Of a DNA stretch of 64,000 nt, positions 53,129 through 60,247 are shown one piece after another. The stretch is from positions 124,001 to 188,000 of the forward strand of contig NZ_ARYH01000003.1 in assembly GCF_000685235.1 (NCBI RefSeq), given 5' to 3'. The stretch is from Hyphomonas adhaerens MHS-3 (GTDB lineage Bacteria > Pseudomonadota > Alphaproteobacteria > Caulobacterales > Hyphomonadaceae). The notes under the pieces are model-generated. The model was not told where the DNA came from. It saw only the letters and a list, made by a program, of their open reading frames with translations, and searched no databases. Positions within the stretch are counted from its first letter, which is position 1. Each line of letters starts with the position of its first letter. The translations under genes were made by a program, and so were the position numbers.

Positions 53129-53154
53129 TCATCCTGAGCGAAGTCGAAGGATGA
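53129..53154. repeat. REP-like palindromic element after hemB
   Basis: TCATCCT (53129-53135) and AGGATGA (53148-53154) pair perfectly around GAGCGAAGTCGA. I recognise the 26-base form as a short intergenic palindrome seen repeatedly in many alphaproteobacterial genomes. Only one copy is visible here; it lies just after hemB. Confidence 0.7.
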
Positions 53155-53179
53155 TTGGCACAGACTGAAACCTCTGCCT

Positions 53180-53983
53180 TCACGCCTCCCTCACCTCCGC
53201 AGGGGCCGCCTTCTGGCGGACCAGCAGGATCAACGCCGCGATGGCACTGCCGAGCACCACCGTCGCCCAGACGCGGCTCAGCTCAAGCCCGCCCTGCGCG
53301 TAGGGCTTGTCCAGGAAATCCCCCACGACGGCCCCGAGCGGGCGCGTCAGGATGAAGGCCGCCCAGAACAGCGCCACCCGGTCAATCGATGTGCGGAACC
53401 AGGCCAGCGCGATCAGCGCCAGCAGCGAACCGAAGATGACGGCTGAGCCCAGATAGCCGAGCGGTCCATCCGCAATCCAGTCGCCAAGCGCCGTGCCGAG
53501 CGTCTGGGAAAAGGTGATCGTCAGCCAGTAAAAAACCTCCGCCCGCGGCTCGTGTATCGAACTGACGGAAACGGTGCCCAGCACCTGCCGCCAGACCAGC
53601 AAGGACGCCAGCACGGCCGCAAGCAAGACCAGCGCCCCACCCGGATAGCCGATGCCCATCGACCGCGTGGCAAAATCGGCCATGGTCGTGCCGGCCGTGG
53701 TCGAGGCGATGATGGTCGCCCAGTAGAGCCATGCATTGAACCGGCTGGCGCGAATTTGCGCATACACCAGAACCGCCAGAACGAGGCCGAACATACCCGT
53801 GCCGATCAGATAACCGTTCTGCCAGAATGACGTGGACGCATTGGCCGTTGTCTCGCCCAGCCACGACATCGAGACGCTGTCGCCCGCCGTCTCGCCGAAC
53901 GTGGTCGCCAGGATCTTGATGATCCAGAACCCGAAGGTGATGGCGGGCACTTTGGTCAGTACGGCTTTTTCGGTTTGGGTCAC
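53180..53983 (-). CDS. COG4705/DUF347-repeat membrane protein
   Basis: 267 residues, almost entirely membrane helices. It consists of four related repeats of about 60 residues, each with a small/acidic turn: WIIKILATTFGETAGDSVS, WATIIASTTAGTTMADFATR, LTITFSQTLGTALGDWI and AAFILTRPLGAVVGDFLD. This is the DUF347/COG4705 pattern. The repeated T-x-G-x-x-x-x-D motif suggests a quasi-symmetric channel or transporter. Function unknown. GTG start behind GGGAG; divergent from a membrane LuxR regulator. Confidence 0.9.
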   Translation of the reverse strand: MTQTEKAVLTKVPAITFGFWIIKILATTFGETAGDSVSMSWLGETTANASTSFWQNGYLIGTGMFGLVLAVLVYAQIRASRFNAWLYWATIIASTTAGTTMADFATRSMGIGYPGGALVLLAAVLASLLVWRQVLGTVSVSSIHEPRAEVFYWLTITFSQTLGTALGDWIADGPLGYLGSAVIFGSLLALIALAWFRTSIDRVALFWAAFILTRPLGAVVGDFLDKPYAQGGLELSRVWATVVLGSAIAALILLVRQKAAPAEVREA

Positions 53984-54054
53984 GCTTCAGCTCCCTGGTT
54001 GATTGAAATCCGGTGTGGCTGCTAAACCCGGCGCGTGGGAATGCCCATAAGCGG

Positions 54055-54067
54055 GCGCTTAAAGCGC
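54055..54067. promoter_or_regulatory. 13-bp palindrome before the membrane LuxR gene
   Basis: GCGCTT-A-AAGCGC, perfect 6-bp arms around one base, 20 nt upstream of the LuxR-type start and 71 nt from the divergent COG4705 gene. It could be an operator for the shared regulator. Confidence 0.4.
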
Positions 54068-54087
54068 TCAAACTAAGCGGATGTCCT

Positions 54088-54642
54088 ATGAAAGATTCCC
54101 CCCAGGCCAGCGCCCGCCGAGTGGCGCGGCTTCCGGAATGGTCACTGCTGCTTCCGGTGGGGCTGATGACGCTGCAGGTCGTCGCGGCGGCCTTCTTCGT
54201 TGCCGACGGGTTCGAAGACTGGCTCGTGGCCAGCACGAACGGCCCCCGGCTCGAACTGGCGATGGAATGCGTGATCGCCGTCGCGTTGCTGACGGGCGTG
54301 ATCCTCAGTTCCCGAAACATCGTTCGCCTCACCCGGGATCTGCGCCGCAAGGAACAGGCGCTGTCGCGGGCGCGGGGCGCGTTTGCCGAGCATATTGATC
54401 TGCGCTTCAGGGAATGGGGCCTTACCAAAGGCGAAGGCGAGGTCGCGCTCTTCGCCCTCAAGGGCTGCGACGTGGCCGAGATTGCCCGGCTGCGCGGCGC
54501 AGCCGCTGGAACGATCCGGTCACAACTGAGCCAGATCTACGCCAAGGCCGGCGTGAACAGCCAGGCGACGCTGGTCTCCGTCTTCATCGATGATCTACTC
54601 GACAAACCATCGGTATCCGCAAGCGAACCGGCCCGGTCCTGA
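54088..54642 (+). CDS. Membrane-tethered LuxR-type HTH regulator
   Basis: 184 residues from ATG 54088. Two transmembrane helices (residues ~20-45 and ~60-80: WSLLLPVGLMTLQVVAAAFF, AMECVIAVALLTGVILSS) separated by a short loop, then a coiled stretch (LRRKEQALSRARGAFAEHI). The C-terminal domain is a GerE/LuxR HTH: LTKGEGEVALFALKGCDVAE, IARLRGAAAGTIRSQLSQIYAK, GVNSQATLVSVF. It lacks a receiver domain, so it may sense a membrane or envelope signal. Divergent from the COG4705 gene, which is a natural candidate target. Confidence 0.86.
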   Translation: MKDSPQASARRVARLPEWSLLLPVGLMTLQVVAAAFFVADGFEDWLVASTNGPRLELAMECVIAVALLTGVILSSRNIVRLTRDLRRKEQALSRARGAFAEHIDLRFREWGLTKGEGEVALFALKGCDVAEIARLRGAAAGTIRSQLSQIYAKAGVNSQATLVSVFIDDLLDKPSVSASEPARS

Positions 54643-54658
54643 CCTTTTTAGCCCCTCT

Positions 54659-55261
54659 TCACCCCGCCAGCCGCTGGAAATTCGCGAGCAGCATCTGAAG
54701 TGTCAGTTCCCTTGCCCGGCCCTCCGGTTTGCCGATCAACCTGCCGAGTGACGGGCCGAACAGGCCGACGCCGAGCGCGAGCGTGACGCTCAGCAGGATC
54801 ATGTCTTCGGCGACGTCTTCGGGCACACCGGCTTGCGAGATCTTCTTCTGCGCCACGTCCTGAACGGCTTCGCGCACCACAGTCAGGCGGCTCGTCTCGT
54901 CGGTCAGTTCCAGCCAGGCGGCAAGGCGCGCGGCGCCCGGCGTCTCCAGCGCATCGAACAGCGTCTTCAGGCCGACCGCGCGGGCTTCCACCGGCGCGTC
55001 TGCCGGGATTTCGATCGCCATGATGCTGTCGACCAGCTCGCCGATCATCTGCTCCATCAGCGCCTGCTGGACCGCGTCGATCGAGCCGAAATGGTGCAGC
55101 ACCGTGGCGTTGGCGACCCCGGCGGCCTTTGCCACATCGGCCAGCCGCAGGGATTGCGGGCCCTGCTCCACGAGCAGCTGCTCCGCCGCCGCCAGGATGT
55201 TGGCGCGGGACTCTTCCGGACTGCGCCGGATTCTCGGGGTGTCGTTACTCTTTATTGACAT
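54659..55261 (-). CDS. TetR-family regulator
   Basis: 200 residues. N-terminal HTH: ANILAAAEQLLVEQGPQSLR, LADVAKAAGVANATVLHHFG as recognition helix and SIDAVQQALM. The C-terminal helical ligand domain is unassigned. The ATG at 55261 has no recognisable ribosome site and its codon overlaps a dyad, so the mRNA could be leaderless. Divergent from a PF10118 protein gene, its likely target. Confidence 0.9.
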   Translation of the reverse strand: MSIKSNDTPRIRRSPEESRANILAAAEQLLVEQGPQSLRLADVAKAAGVANATVLHHFGSIDAVQQALMEQMIGELVDSIMAIEIPADAPVEARAVGLKTLFDALETPGAARLAAWLELTDETSRLTVVREAVQDVAQKKISQAGVPEDVAEDMILLSVTLALGVGLFGPSLGRLIGKPEGRARELTLQMLLANFQRLAG

Positions 55262-55285
55262 TTTTGTCAGTAGTGTTATTTGTCA
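55256..55285. promoter_or_regulatory. TGACA/TGTCA half-site cluster between tetR and the PF10118 gene
   Basis: TGACA (55256-55260), then TGTCA (55265-55269) with a TTTT spacer, and a further TGTCA at 55281-55285. The first pair is a perfect 5-bp dyad overlapping the TetR start codon; TTGACA here also resembles a plus-strand -35 box. Candidate operator for the TetR protein. Confidence 0.55.
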
Positions 55286-55329
55286 GCATAAGACTGTTGT
55301 CCAGATATTTCCTCAAGGTTCCTAGCACC

Positions 55330-56184
55330 ATGACGACCAAACGCACGCCTGAAGATGTAACGATTCTGCCCCGCGACCTGCATTTCGACATGGCCGCCGC
55401 CGATAATGGCCCGTGGCTGGATGGCGACCCGGTCGCGACGGCTGTGTTCAACGCCATGTCGCTGACCTTCCCGGATGGCGAGCGCATGTTCATCGACGCG
55501 GTGAAGGCCTACAAGAATGACGTCTCGGGCAAGCTGGAACAGGATGTGAAAGACTTCATCCGCCAGGAAGCCATTCACTCACGCGAGCATCACCTGCTGA
55601 ACAACAAGATCGACCGTTCGAAATACCCGGTCGACGCGATCGAATCCGAAATCCGGGAGAACATCAAATTCGCCTATGAAGGCGGAAACTTCCGTATCCT
55701 GATGGCAACGATCTGCCTGGAGCACTTCACCGCCATGATGGCGGACCTGATGATGGATCTGCACACCGATTACGGCCCGCTGTTCAGCAAGACCGACCCG
55801 ACACTGGAACGCCTGTGGCGCTGGCATGCCATGGAAGAGACCGAACACAAGGCCGTGGCCTATGACGTGTTCCTGGAAGCGACGAAAGACTGGTCGCCGC
55901 TGAAGCGCTATTATCGGCGCTGCCTGTCGATGCTGCTCATCACCACCAATTTCACCAAGAACATTGCCGGTTATGCCGCAGAGCTGCTGAAAGCCGATGG
56001 CTACACGCAGGAAGAGGCCGACCGTGCCGTGAAAGCCTTCCTCTGGAAGAAGCCATCGCTGTTCGGCACAGGCTGGAAAACCTGGCTGTCCTGGTTCAAG
56101 CCCGGCTTCCACCCGTGGGACCATGACAACCGCGAAGAGATGGCAGCCTGGAAAGAAGAATTCACGGCCGTTCCGGCAGAGTGA
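55330..56184 (+). CDS. PF10118-family predicted metal-dependent hydrolase
   Basis: 284 residues. Helical, ferritin-like metal protein of the PF10118 type: DFIRQEAIHSREHHLLNN supplies two Glu/His sets (residues ~80-97), EHFTAMMADLMMDLHTDYG and WRWHAMEETEHKAVAYDVF the others. The pattern EAIHxxEH and EExEHKxVAYD suggests a di-iron centre. Family members are often next to TetR regulators in alphaproteobacteria, as here. Activity unknown; lipid metabolism is only a guess from such neighbours. No signal peptide. Confidence 0.9.
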   Translation: MTTKRTPEDVTILPRDLHFDMAAADNGPWLDGDPVATAVFNAMSLTFPDGERMFIDAVKAYKNDVSGKLEQDVKDFIRQEAIHSREHHLLNNKIDRSKYPVDAIESEIRENIKFAYEGGNFRILMATICLEHFTAMMADLMMDLHTDYGPLFSKTDPTLERLWRWHAMEETEHKAVAYDVFLEATKDWSPLKRYYRRCLSMLLITTNFTKNIAGYAAELLKADGYTQEEADRAVKAFLWKKPSLFGTGWKTWLSWFKPGFHPWDHDNREEMAAWKEEFTAVPAE

Positions 56185-56187
56185 AGA

Positions 56188-56207
56188 CGGGGGCTGAAAC
56201 GCCCCCG
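56188..56207. terminator. Stem-loop between convergent genes
   Basis: CGGGGGC-tgaaac-GCCCCCG lies between the convergent PF10118 and TPR genes. An outer GGCAG/CTGCC pair extends it. It lacks a clear T-run, so it is only a possible bidirectional terminator. Confidence 0.55.
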
Positions 56208-56221
56208 CCTCCTGCCGCGTC

Positions 56222-56824
56222 CTATTCTCCAGCGACTCTGTACTGCTTCTTCAGTTCCACGGCCGGTGCGAAACCCGGTTTCGCCGCCAGCGTCTTCTGA
56301 AGATAATCATATGCCTGCGCATACTCCCCCAGATCGTGATGGGCGAGTGCGAGGTTGTGGTAGTAGCGATACTGCAAACCGGGCGCAGGCAGCGGCGCGC
56401 TTTCCAGCAGATTGACGGCCGCACGCGGCGCTCCGGAATTGATGTACACCGCAGAGCAGGTCACGGCCGTCTCCGGATGATCCGGCACCAGTGCCAGTGC
56501 GCGCCTGCAATCATCCACAGCTGACTCTACATCACCGGCGCTGCGATACAGCAGGGCCCGGTTCGTCAGGCTTGCGGCCTTCGTTTTGGTTCTGCGGCCG
56601 GCATCCCAAATCGCTGCGGTGCAGACAGCGATGCCAGAAGCGGTGTGACGCCCGGCATGGGCGGCGGCCTCTGCACAGCGCTCCGAGACGGGGGCTTCGC
56701 CCTCGATCGTACGGACATAGGTGCCCGCGGGGCTGGCCATGGCTGGCAGGACCAACAAGGCCAGAAGGCCGCCCAGCAGAGCCGGCCGGCGTGCGCGGGA
56801 AGCGCAGGCAATTGAAGTTGTCAT
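56222..56824 (-). CDS. Exported TPR-like protein
   Basis: 200 residues. Signal peptide (residues 1-30, ...LLALLVLPAMA|SPAG) then TPR-like repeats: SLTNRALLYRSAGDVESAVD, CRRALALVPDHPETAVTCSA, YYHNLALAHHDLGEYAQAYD and LQKTLAAKPGFAPAVELKKQ. Several Cys (SERCAEA, AVCTAA, DDCRRA, VTCSAV) may form two disulfides. Periplasmic interaction protein, partner unknown. Start behind GAGGAG. Divergent from the GlxA/FtrA-type gene. Confidence 0.85.
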   Translation of the reverse strand: MTTSIACASRARRPALLGGLLALLVLPAMASPAGTYVRTIEGEAPVSERCAEAAAHAGRHTASGIAVCTAAIWDAGRRTKTKAASLTNRALLYRSAGDVESAVDDCRRALALVPDHPETAVTCSAVYINSGAPRAAVNLLESAPLPAPGLQYRYYHNLALAHHDLGEYAQAYDYLQKTLAAKPGFAPAVELKKQYRVAGE

Positions 56825-56882
56825 GAGAAATTCTCCTCGCTGTATCCAAAGATGCCGCGAAGTTAGGGGTTTGCCTTTCCGG

Positions 56883-56931
56883 CCGGAATTGGCGATAATG
56901 ACAATGTCTGGTCGTTTTTCGCCAATTCCGG
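56883..56931. promoter_or_regulatory. 13-bp perfect inverted repeat over the GlxA/FtrA ribosome site
   Basis: CCGGAATTGGCGA (56883-56895) pairs with TCGCCAATTCCGG (56919-56931) across a 23-nt spacer, between the divergent TPR and regulator genes. The right arm reaches the GGAGG ribosome site at 56930-56934. Candidate operator for the adjacent regulator; a 23-nt-loop hairpin in the mRNA would also cover the ribosome site. Confidence 0.75.
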
Positions 56932-56939
56932 AGGCCCTC

Positions 56940-57914
56940 TTGCCCTATAACGGATCTGCCCTGCCCCATCGTGTTGTCACCATTGCCTATGACCGGCTCT
57001 GGCCGCTCGAATTCGGCATTGCGGCCGAGATCTTCGGCTGGGAACGGCCGGATCTGGGCGTGGACTGGTACGATTTCCGCGTTGCGGCGCCTTCCGGGAC
57101 AAACCGGGCCATGGGCGGTTTCTCGATCTCGGCGGAGCACGGGCTGGAGATCACCGAAGACGCAGATACGATCATCATTCCCGGCTGGCGCGACGTGGAA
57201 GACACGCCGCCGGACGACCTGCTGGATGCGCTGACGGCGGCGCATGCCCGCGGGGCCCGCCTCGTCTCCTACTGCACCGGTGCCTTCGTCCTGGCCCATG
57301 CGGGCCTGCTCGACGGACGCCAGGCCACGACCCACTGGACTTACCTGACCCGCATGAAGCAGCAATTTCCGGAGATCGATCTGGTTGAGGACGTGCTCTA
57401 TGTCGATGCGGGCAGCATCATTACGTCCGCCGGCAGCAGCGCCGCCATCGATGCCAGCCTGCACGTCATCCGGCAGGATTTCGGGTCCGGCGTTGCCAAC
57501 AAGGTCGCCCGCAGCCTCGTGGCCCCGCCGCACCGCGATGGCGGGCAGTCCCAATATGTCGAGGCCCCGGTGCAGGAGCGGCCCGGCAAGTCCATCGCCG
57601 GCGTGCTGGACATGGCCCGGGAACAACTTGACCGTCCCCTGACAATCACCTGCCTCGCCGATCTTGCCGGCATGAGCGAACGGACCTTCCTGCGCCGGTT
57701 CCGGGAAGGCACCGGAACCACGCCCTTGAAATGGTTGCGCCGCGAACGGGTGTTCCGGGCCATGAACCTGCTGGAAACGACCCGGCTCGACACGGCCGAC
57801 ATTGCCCTCCAGTCCGGCTTCGCCTCGGTCGAGACGTTCCGCACGGCCTTCCGCGAAATCGCCGGCACGTCTCCGCTGGCCTATCGCAAACGGTTCGAGG
57901 CGGTGGAAAGCTGA
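56940..57914 (+). CDS. GlxA/FtrA-type AraC-family regulator
   Basis: 324 residues from a TTG at 56940, chosen because GGAGG lies 5 nt upstream and the protein then starts with PHRVVTIAYDRLWPLEFGIA as family members do; an upstream ATG at 56898 would fall inside the dyad. The N-terminal DJ-1/PfpI domain (FGIAAEIFGW, VSYCTGAFVLAHAGLLDGR with the elbow Cys, TSAGSSAAIDASLH) is fused to an AraC HTH (MSERTFLRRFREGTGTTPLK, ALQSGFASVETFRTAFREIA). The FtrA group often controls nitrogen or sulfur compound use; targets are unknown. Confidence 0.88.
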   Translation: MPYNGSALPHRVVTIAYDRLWPLEFGIAAEIFGWERPDLGVDWYDFRVAAPSGTNRAMGGFSISAEHGLEITEDADTIIIPGWRDVEDTPPDDLLDALTAAHARGARLVSYCTGAFVLAHAGLLDGRQATTHWTYLTRMKQQFPEIDLVEDVLYVDAGSIITSAGSSAAIDASLHVIRQDFGSGVANKVARSLVAPPHRDGGQSQYVEAPVQERPGKSIAGVLDMAREQLDRPLTITCLADLAGMSERTFLRRFREGTGTTPLKWLRRERVFRAMNLLETTRLDTADIALQSGFASVETFRTAFREIAGTSPLAYRKRFEAVES

Positions 57915-57996
57915 ACGGAACTCTGCTTACAGATGATATAGCTGAAGGGAAAATCCGGGCCTGCAGACGCGTATCGCTCGCCTTCCGCAAAAAACA

Positions 57997-58029
57997 TGTG
58001 GCCCGCGGCATTCCTGCACGCGGGCCACA
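57997..58029 (-). terminator. Strong stem-loop terminator of the FKBP gene
   Basis: TGTGGCCCGCG (57997-58007) pairs with CGCGGGCCACA (58019-58029), a perfect 11-bp stem. On the minus strand it is followed by GTTTTTTGCGG, a T-run for the FKBP gene ending at 58099; on the plus strand TCTGTTTGTT follows, so it may also stop the regulator transcript. Confidence 0.88.
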
Positions 58030-58098
58030 ATCTGTTTGTTCAACGCATCCACACCCCGCAGGATGTAAGACGGCGCCGGAAGATGGTCGTCAGCTGCC

Positions 58099-58536
58099 TC
58101 AGGCGGCTGGTTTGATTTCGACCAGCTCGATGGCGAAGGTCAGGTCCTGACCGGCCAGCGGGTGGTTTGCGTCCAGCGTCACTGTGGTTTCGTTTGCATC
58201 GACGACGACGACCGGGATGGCCTGGCCGTTCTGGGCCTGCATCTGGAGGCGCGTGCCGACTTCGGTCGGGATCTCGGCCGGAATCTCAGTGCGCTGCACT
58301 TGCTGGCGCATGTCCGGATTGACCGGGCCGTAAGCCTGGTCGCACGGCACGTTGACGGTTTTCTTGTCGCCAACTGCCATGCCCGGCATCGCGGAATCGA
58401 GGCCCGGGATGATCTGTCCGGAGCCGACCTGGAAGGCCAGCGGATCACGTCCTTCGGAACTGTCGAAGGTCGTGCCGTCGTTCAGCGTCCCTGTATAGTG
58501 AATGCTGACGGTGTCGCCGTTTTTGACCTGCGTCAT
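58099..58536 (-). CDS. FKBP-type peptidyl-prolyl isomerase (SlyD-like)
   Basis: 145 residues. FKBP fold with the insert-in-flap layout of SlyD-type enzymes: NGDTVSIHYTGTLNDGTTFD, GSGQIIPGLDSAMPGMAVGD and, after the insert (GPVNPDMRQQVQRTEIPAE), the DANHPLAGQDLTFAIELVEI tail. It lacks the His-rich C-terminus of E. coli SlyD, so nickel binding is unlikely. Cytosolic folding helper. The first in-frame start (MTQVKNGDTV) fits the family. Confidence 0.94.
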   Translation of the reverse strand: MTQVKNGDTVSIHYTGTLNDGTTFDSSEGRDPLAFQVGSGQIIPGLDSAMPGMAVGDKKTVNVPCDQAYGPVNPDMRQQVQRTEIPAEIPTEVGTRLQMQAQNGQAIPVVVVDANETTVTLDANHPLAGQDLTFAIELVEIKPAA

Positions 58537-58662
58537 GATAAATCCAATCTTTTCGGTGGGGTGTGGGTCATCAAAGGCCGCGTCGCTCTCGCGGGTGCTT
58601 TGGGGGTCTCACCCTCCAACCTAAAAGTTCAGGCCCGGATGTAAACCCGCGCAGCCGCCTGC

Positions 58663-59217
58663 TTACAGCGGCTTTCGCATATGAATCACGGTATTCCGCT
58701 CCCCATTCGCGCCGGTGTGGTGCTCGGTGAAGAAGGCTTCGTACCCGCGGGCTTCGTAAAGCGGGCGGCCAGGCACGGTGGAGCCGAGTTCGATCACCCC
58801 GAATCCCGCCTCGCGCGCCGCGCCCTCGCCCAGCTCCAGCAGCATCGTGCCGAGGCCCTGACGGATCCAGTCCGGATGGGTGTACATGGCGCGGATACGG
58901 GCCGCGTCTTTCGCCGGGTCGGACAGGCTGTCATCCCGGCCGAGAGAGTGATCGCCGCCATACAGCGTGCGCCGCTTGCCCCAGCCGCCACAGGCGACCA
59001 TCACGGTCTCGCCGTCCTCGTCGGTCTCGATCACGAAATAGGTCCGGTCCGAGATCAGGCTGTTGTCGACCCCCATCGTCTCCTGCGCGGCCTTGATTTC
59101 CGCTTCGGTGAGAAAGGCCCGCATGTTTACGGCGATGGATGCGCGCATCAGGTCGATGATTGCAGGAACATCGTCTTCCGTCGCAATCCGTGAGCGGAAT
59201 CGGTTTGGGTCGGCCAT
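58663..59217 (-). CDS. GNAT-family N-acetyltransferase
   Basis: 184 residues from ATG 59215-59217; a longer frame to 59277 would run into the DUF389 gene. Acetyl-CoA motif A is MYTHPDWIRQGLGTMLLELG (RQGLGT). ELGSTVPGRPLYEARGYEAF is the C-terminal motif. Substrate unknown. It follows the DUF389 gene on the same strand, 28 nt after its stop. Confidence 0.9.
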   Translation of the reverse strand: MADPNRFRSRIATEDDVPAIIDLMRASIAVNMRAFLTEAEIKAAQETMGVDNSLISDRTYFVIETDEDGETVMVACGGWGKRRTLYGGDHSLGRDDSLSDPAKDAARIRAMYTHPDWIRQGLGTMLLELGEGAAREAGFGVIELGSTVPGRPLYEARGYEAFFTEHHTGANGERNTVIHMRKPL

Positions 59218-59245
59218 CTGAAACTCTGGAATTGTCTGTCTCGTC

Positions 59246-60247
59246 TTATCCGATCGACACTTTGTTCCCGAGATCAAGATAAAGTATCAGCGCCACGGAC
59301 GCGATCAGCACAAAGCCTGATAAAAGGGCATTCAGCAGGACAGCCCGGTTGGCATTCTTCTGCTCGATCCATGACCGCGGCCGGATACGGCGCAGCCGGA
59401 AAACGATCAGCGCCGACAGGATCAGCGCCGCCACGTTCAGCGCCAGCAGCAGGCAGGCCCGCAGCGCCAGGGTCCATTCGCCTGCGCCGGCAAACAGTCC
59501 GACCGCCGCGCCGGGCGGCAGCAGCGCCGCCGCAACCATCACGCCGACAAGCGCCGAAGACTGACTGCTGGTGAGGGACAGCGCCGCTGCCCCGCCCGCC
59601 GCCATGGCGAGCGCAAGCCCATCCAGCCGCACCTCGGCCCGCGTCATCAGTTCGCGGCTCTCCAGATTGATCGGCAAGACGAAAGCCAATGCGAGCGAAA
59701 GCGCGAGGGCGACGCCGATGCCAGCGGCCAGCGTCAACGTCGACTGCTTCAACAGGCCGTCGTCTCCCAGCGCCGCGCCCATGGAAAAGCCCAGAACCGG
59801 GCCAAGCAGCGGCGCAATCACCATCGCGCCGATCACCGCCGCAACCCCATCCGAATTCAGGCCAATCGTGGCCACGATGGTCGACAGGATCACCATCACG
59901 ATGAAATTGCGATCCAGCCGGGCGCCGGTTTTGACGTCGGAATAGATCTCCTCCCGCGTCGCCTGTTGTGATTTTGCCTGCTTGCCTTCCGTCGCTTCTT
60001 CCAGCTTGGGCGCGGTCGCTTCGATCGGCAGGATGCTGATGCGCCAGCCATTGCTGCCTTCCAGCGCCGACTGGACATTATCCATCAGAACCTGTTCCAC
60101 CCCTTCACGGATGAACACGGATATCAGCCTGCGGTCCTTCTGCTCGGTATCGAGGATGTAATAATCCACCGGCTCAGACGCCTTCACGGCGCTCAGCACA
60201 TTATCGAAACGGTCGCCCGCCTTCAGATGGATGTCGAGCCGTCTCAT
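59246..60247 (-). CDS. DUF389/TIGR00341 membrane protein
   Basis: 333 residues. N-terminal ~100 residues form a small alpha/beta cytoplasmic domain (RRLDIHLKAGDRF, DRRLISVFIREGVEQVLMD). Then about six membrane helices with the DUF389 signatures GLNSDGVAAVIGAMVIAPLLGP, LTSSQSSALVGVMVAAALLPPGAA and a Leu-rich C-terminus. Function unknown; members are often with stress or transport genes. Its ATG overlaps the stop of the upstream beta-hydroxyacid dehydrogenase (ATGA), so the two are coupled. Confidence 0.92.
   Translation of the reverse strand: MRRLDIHLKAGDRFDNVLSAVKASEPVDYYILDTEQKDRRLISVFIREGVEQVLMDNVQSALEGSNGWRISILPIEATAPKLEEATEGKQAKSQQATREEIYSDVKTGARLDRNFIVMVILSTIVATIGLNSDGVAAVIGAMVIAPLLGPVLGFSMGAALGDDGLLKQSTLTLAAGIGVALALSLALAFVLPINLESRELMTRAEVRLDGLALAMAAGGAAALSLTSSQSSALVGVMVAAALLPPGAAVGLFAGAGEWTLALRACLLLALNVAALILSALIVFRLRRIRPRSWIEQKNANRAVLLNALLSGFVLIASVALILYLDLGNKVSIG

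Noticed and set aside
56898-56900. ATG start for the GlxA/FtrA-type gene
   Set aside because: It falls within the inverted repeat with no ribosome site; the TTG at 56940 has GGAGG at 5 nt and gives the usual N-terminus.
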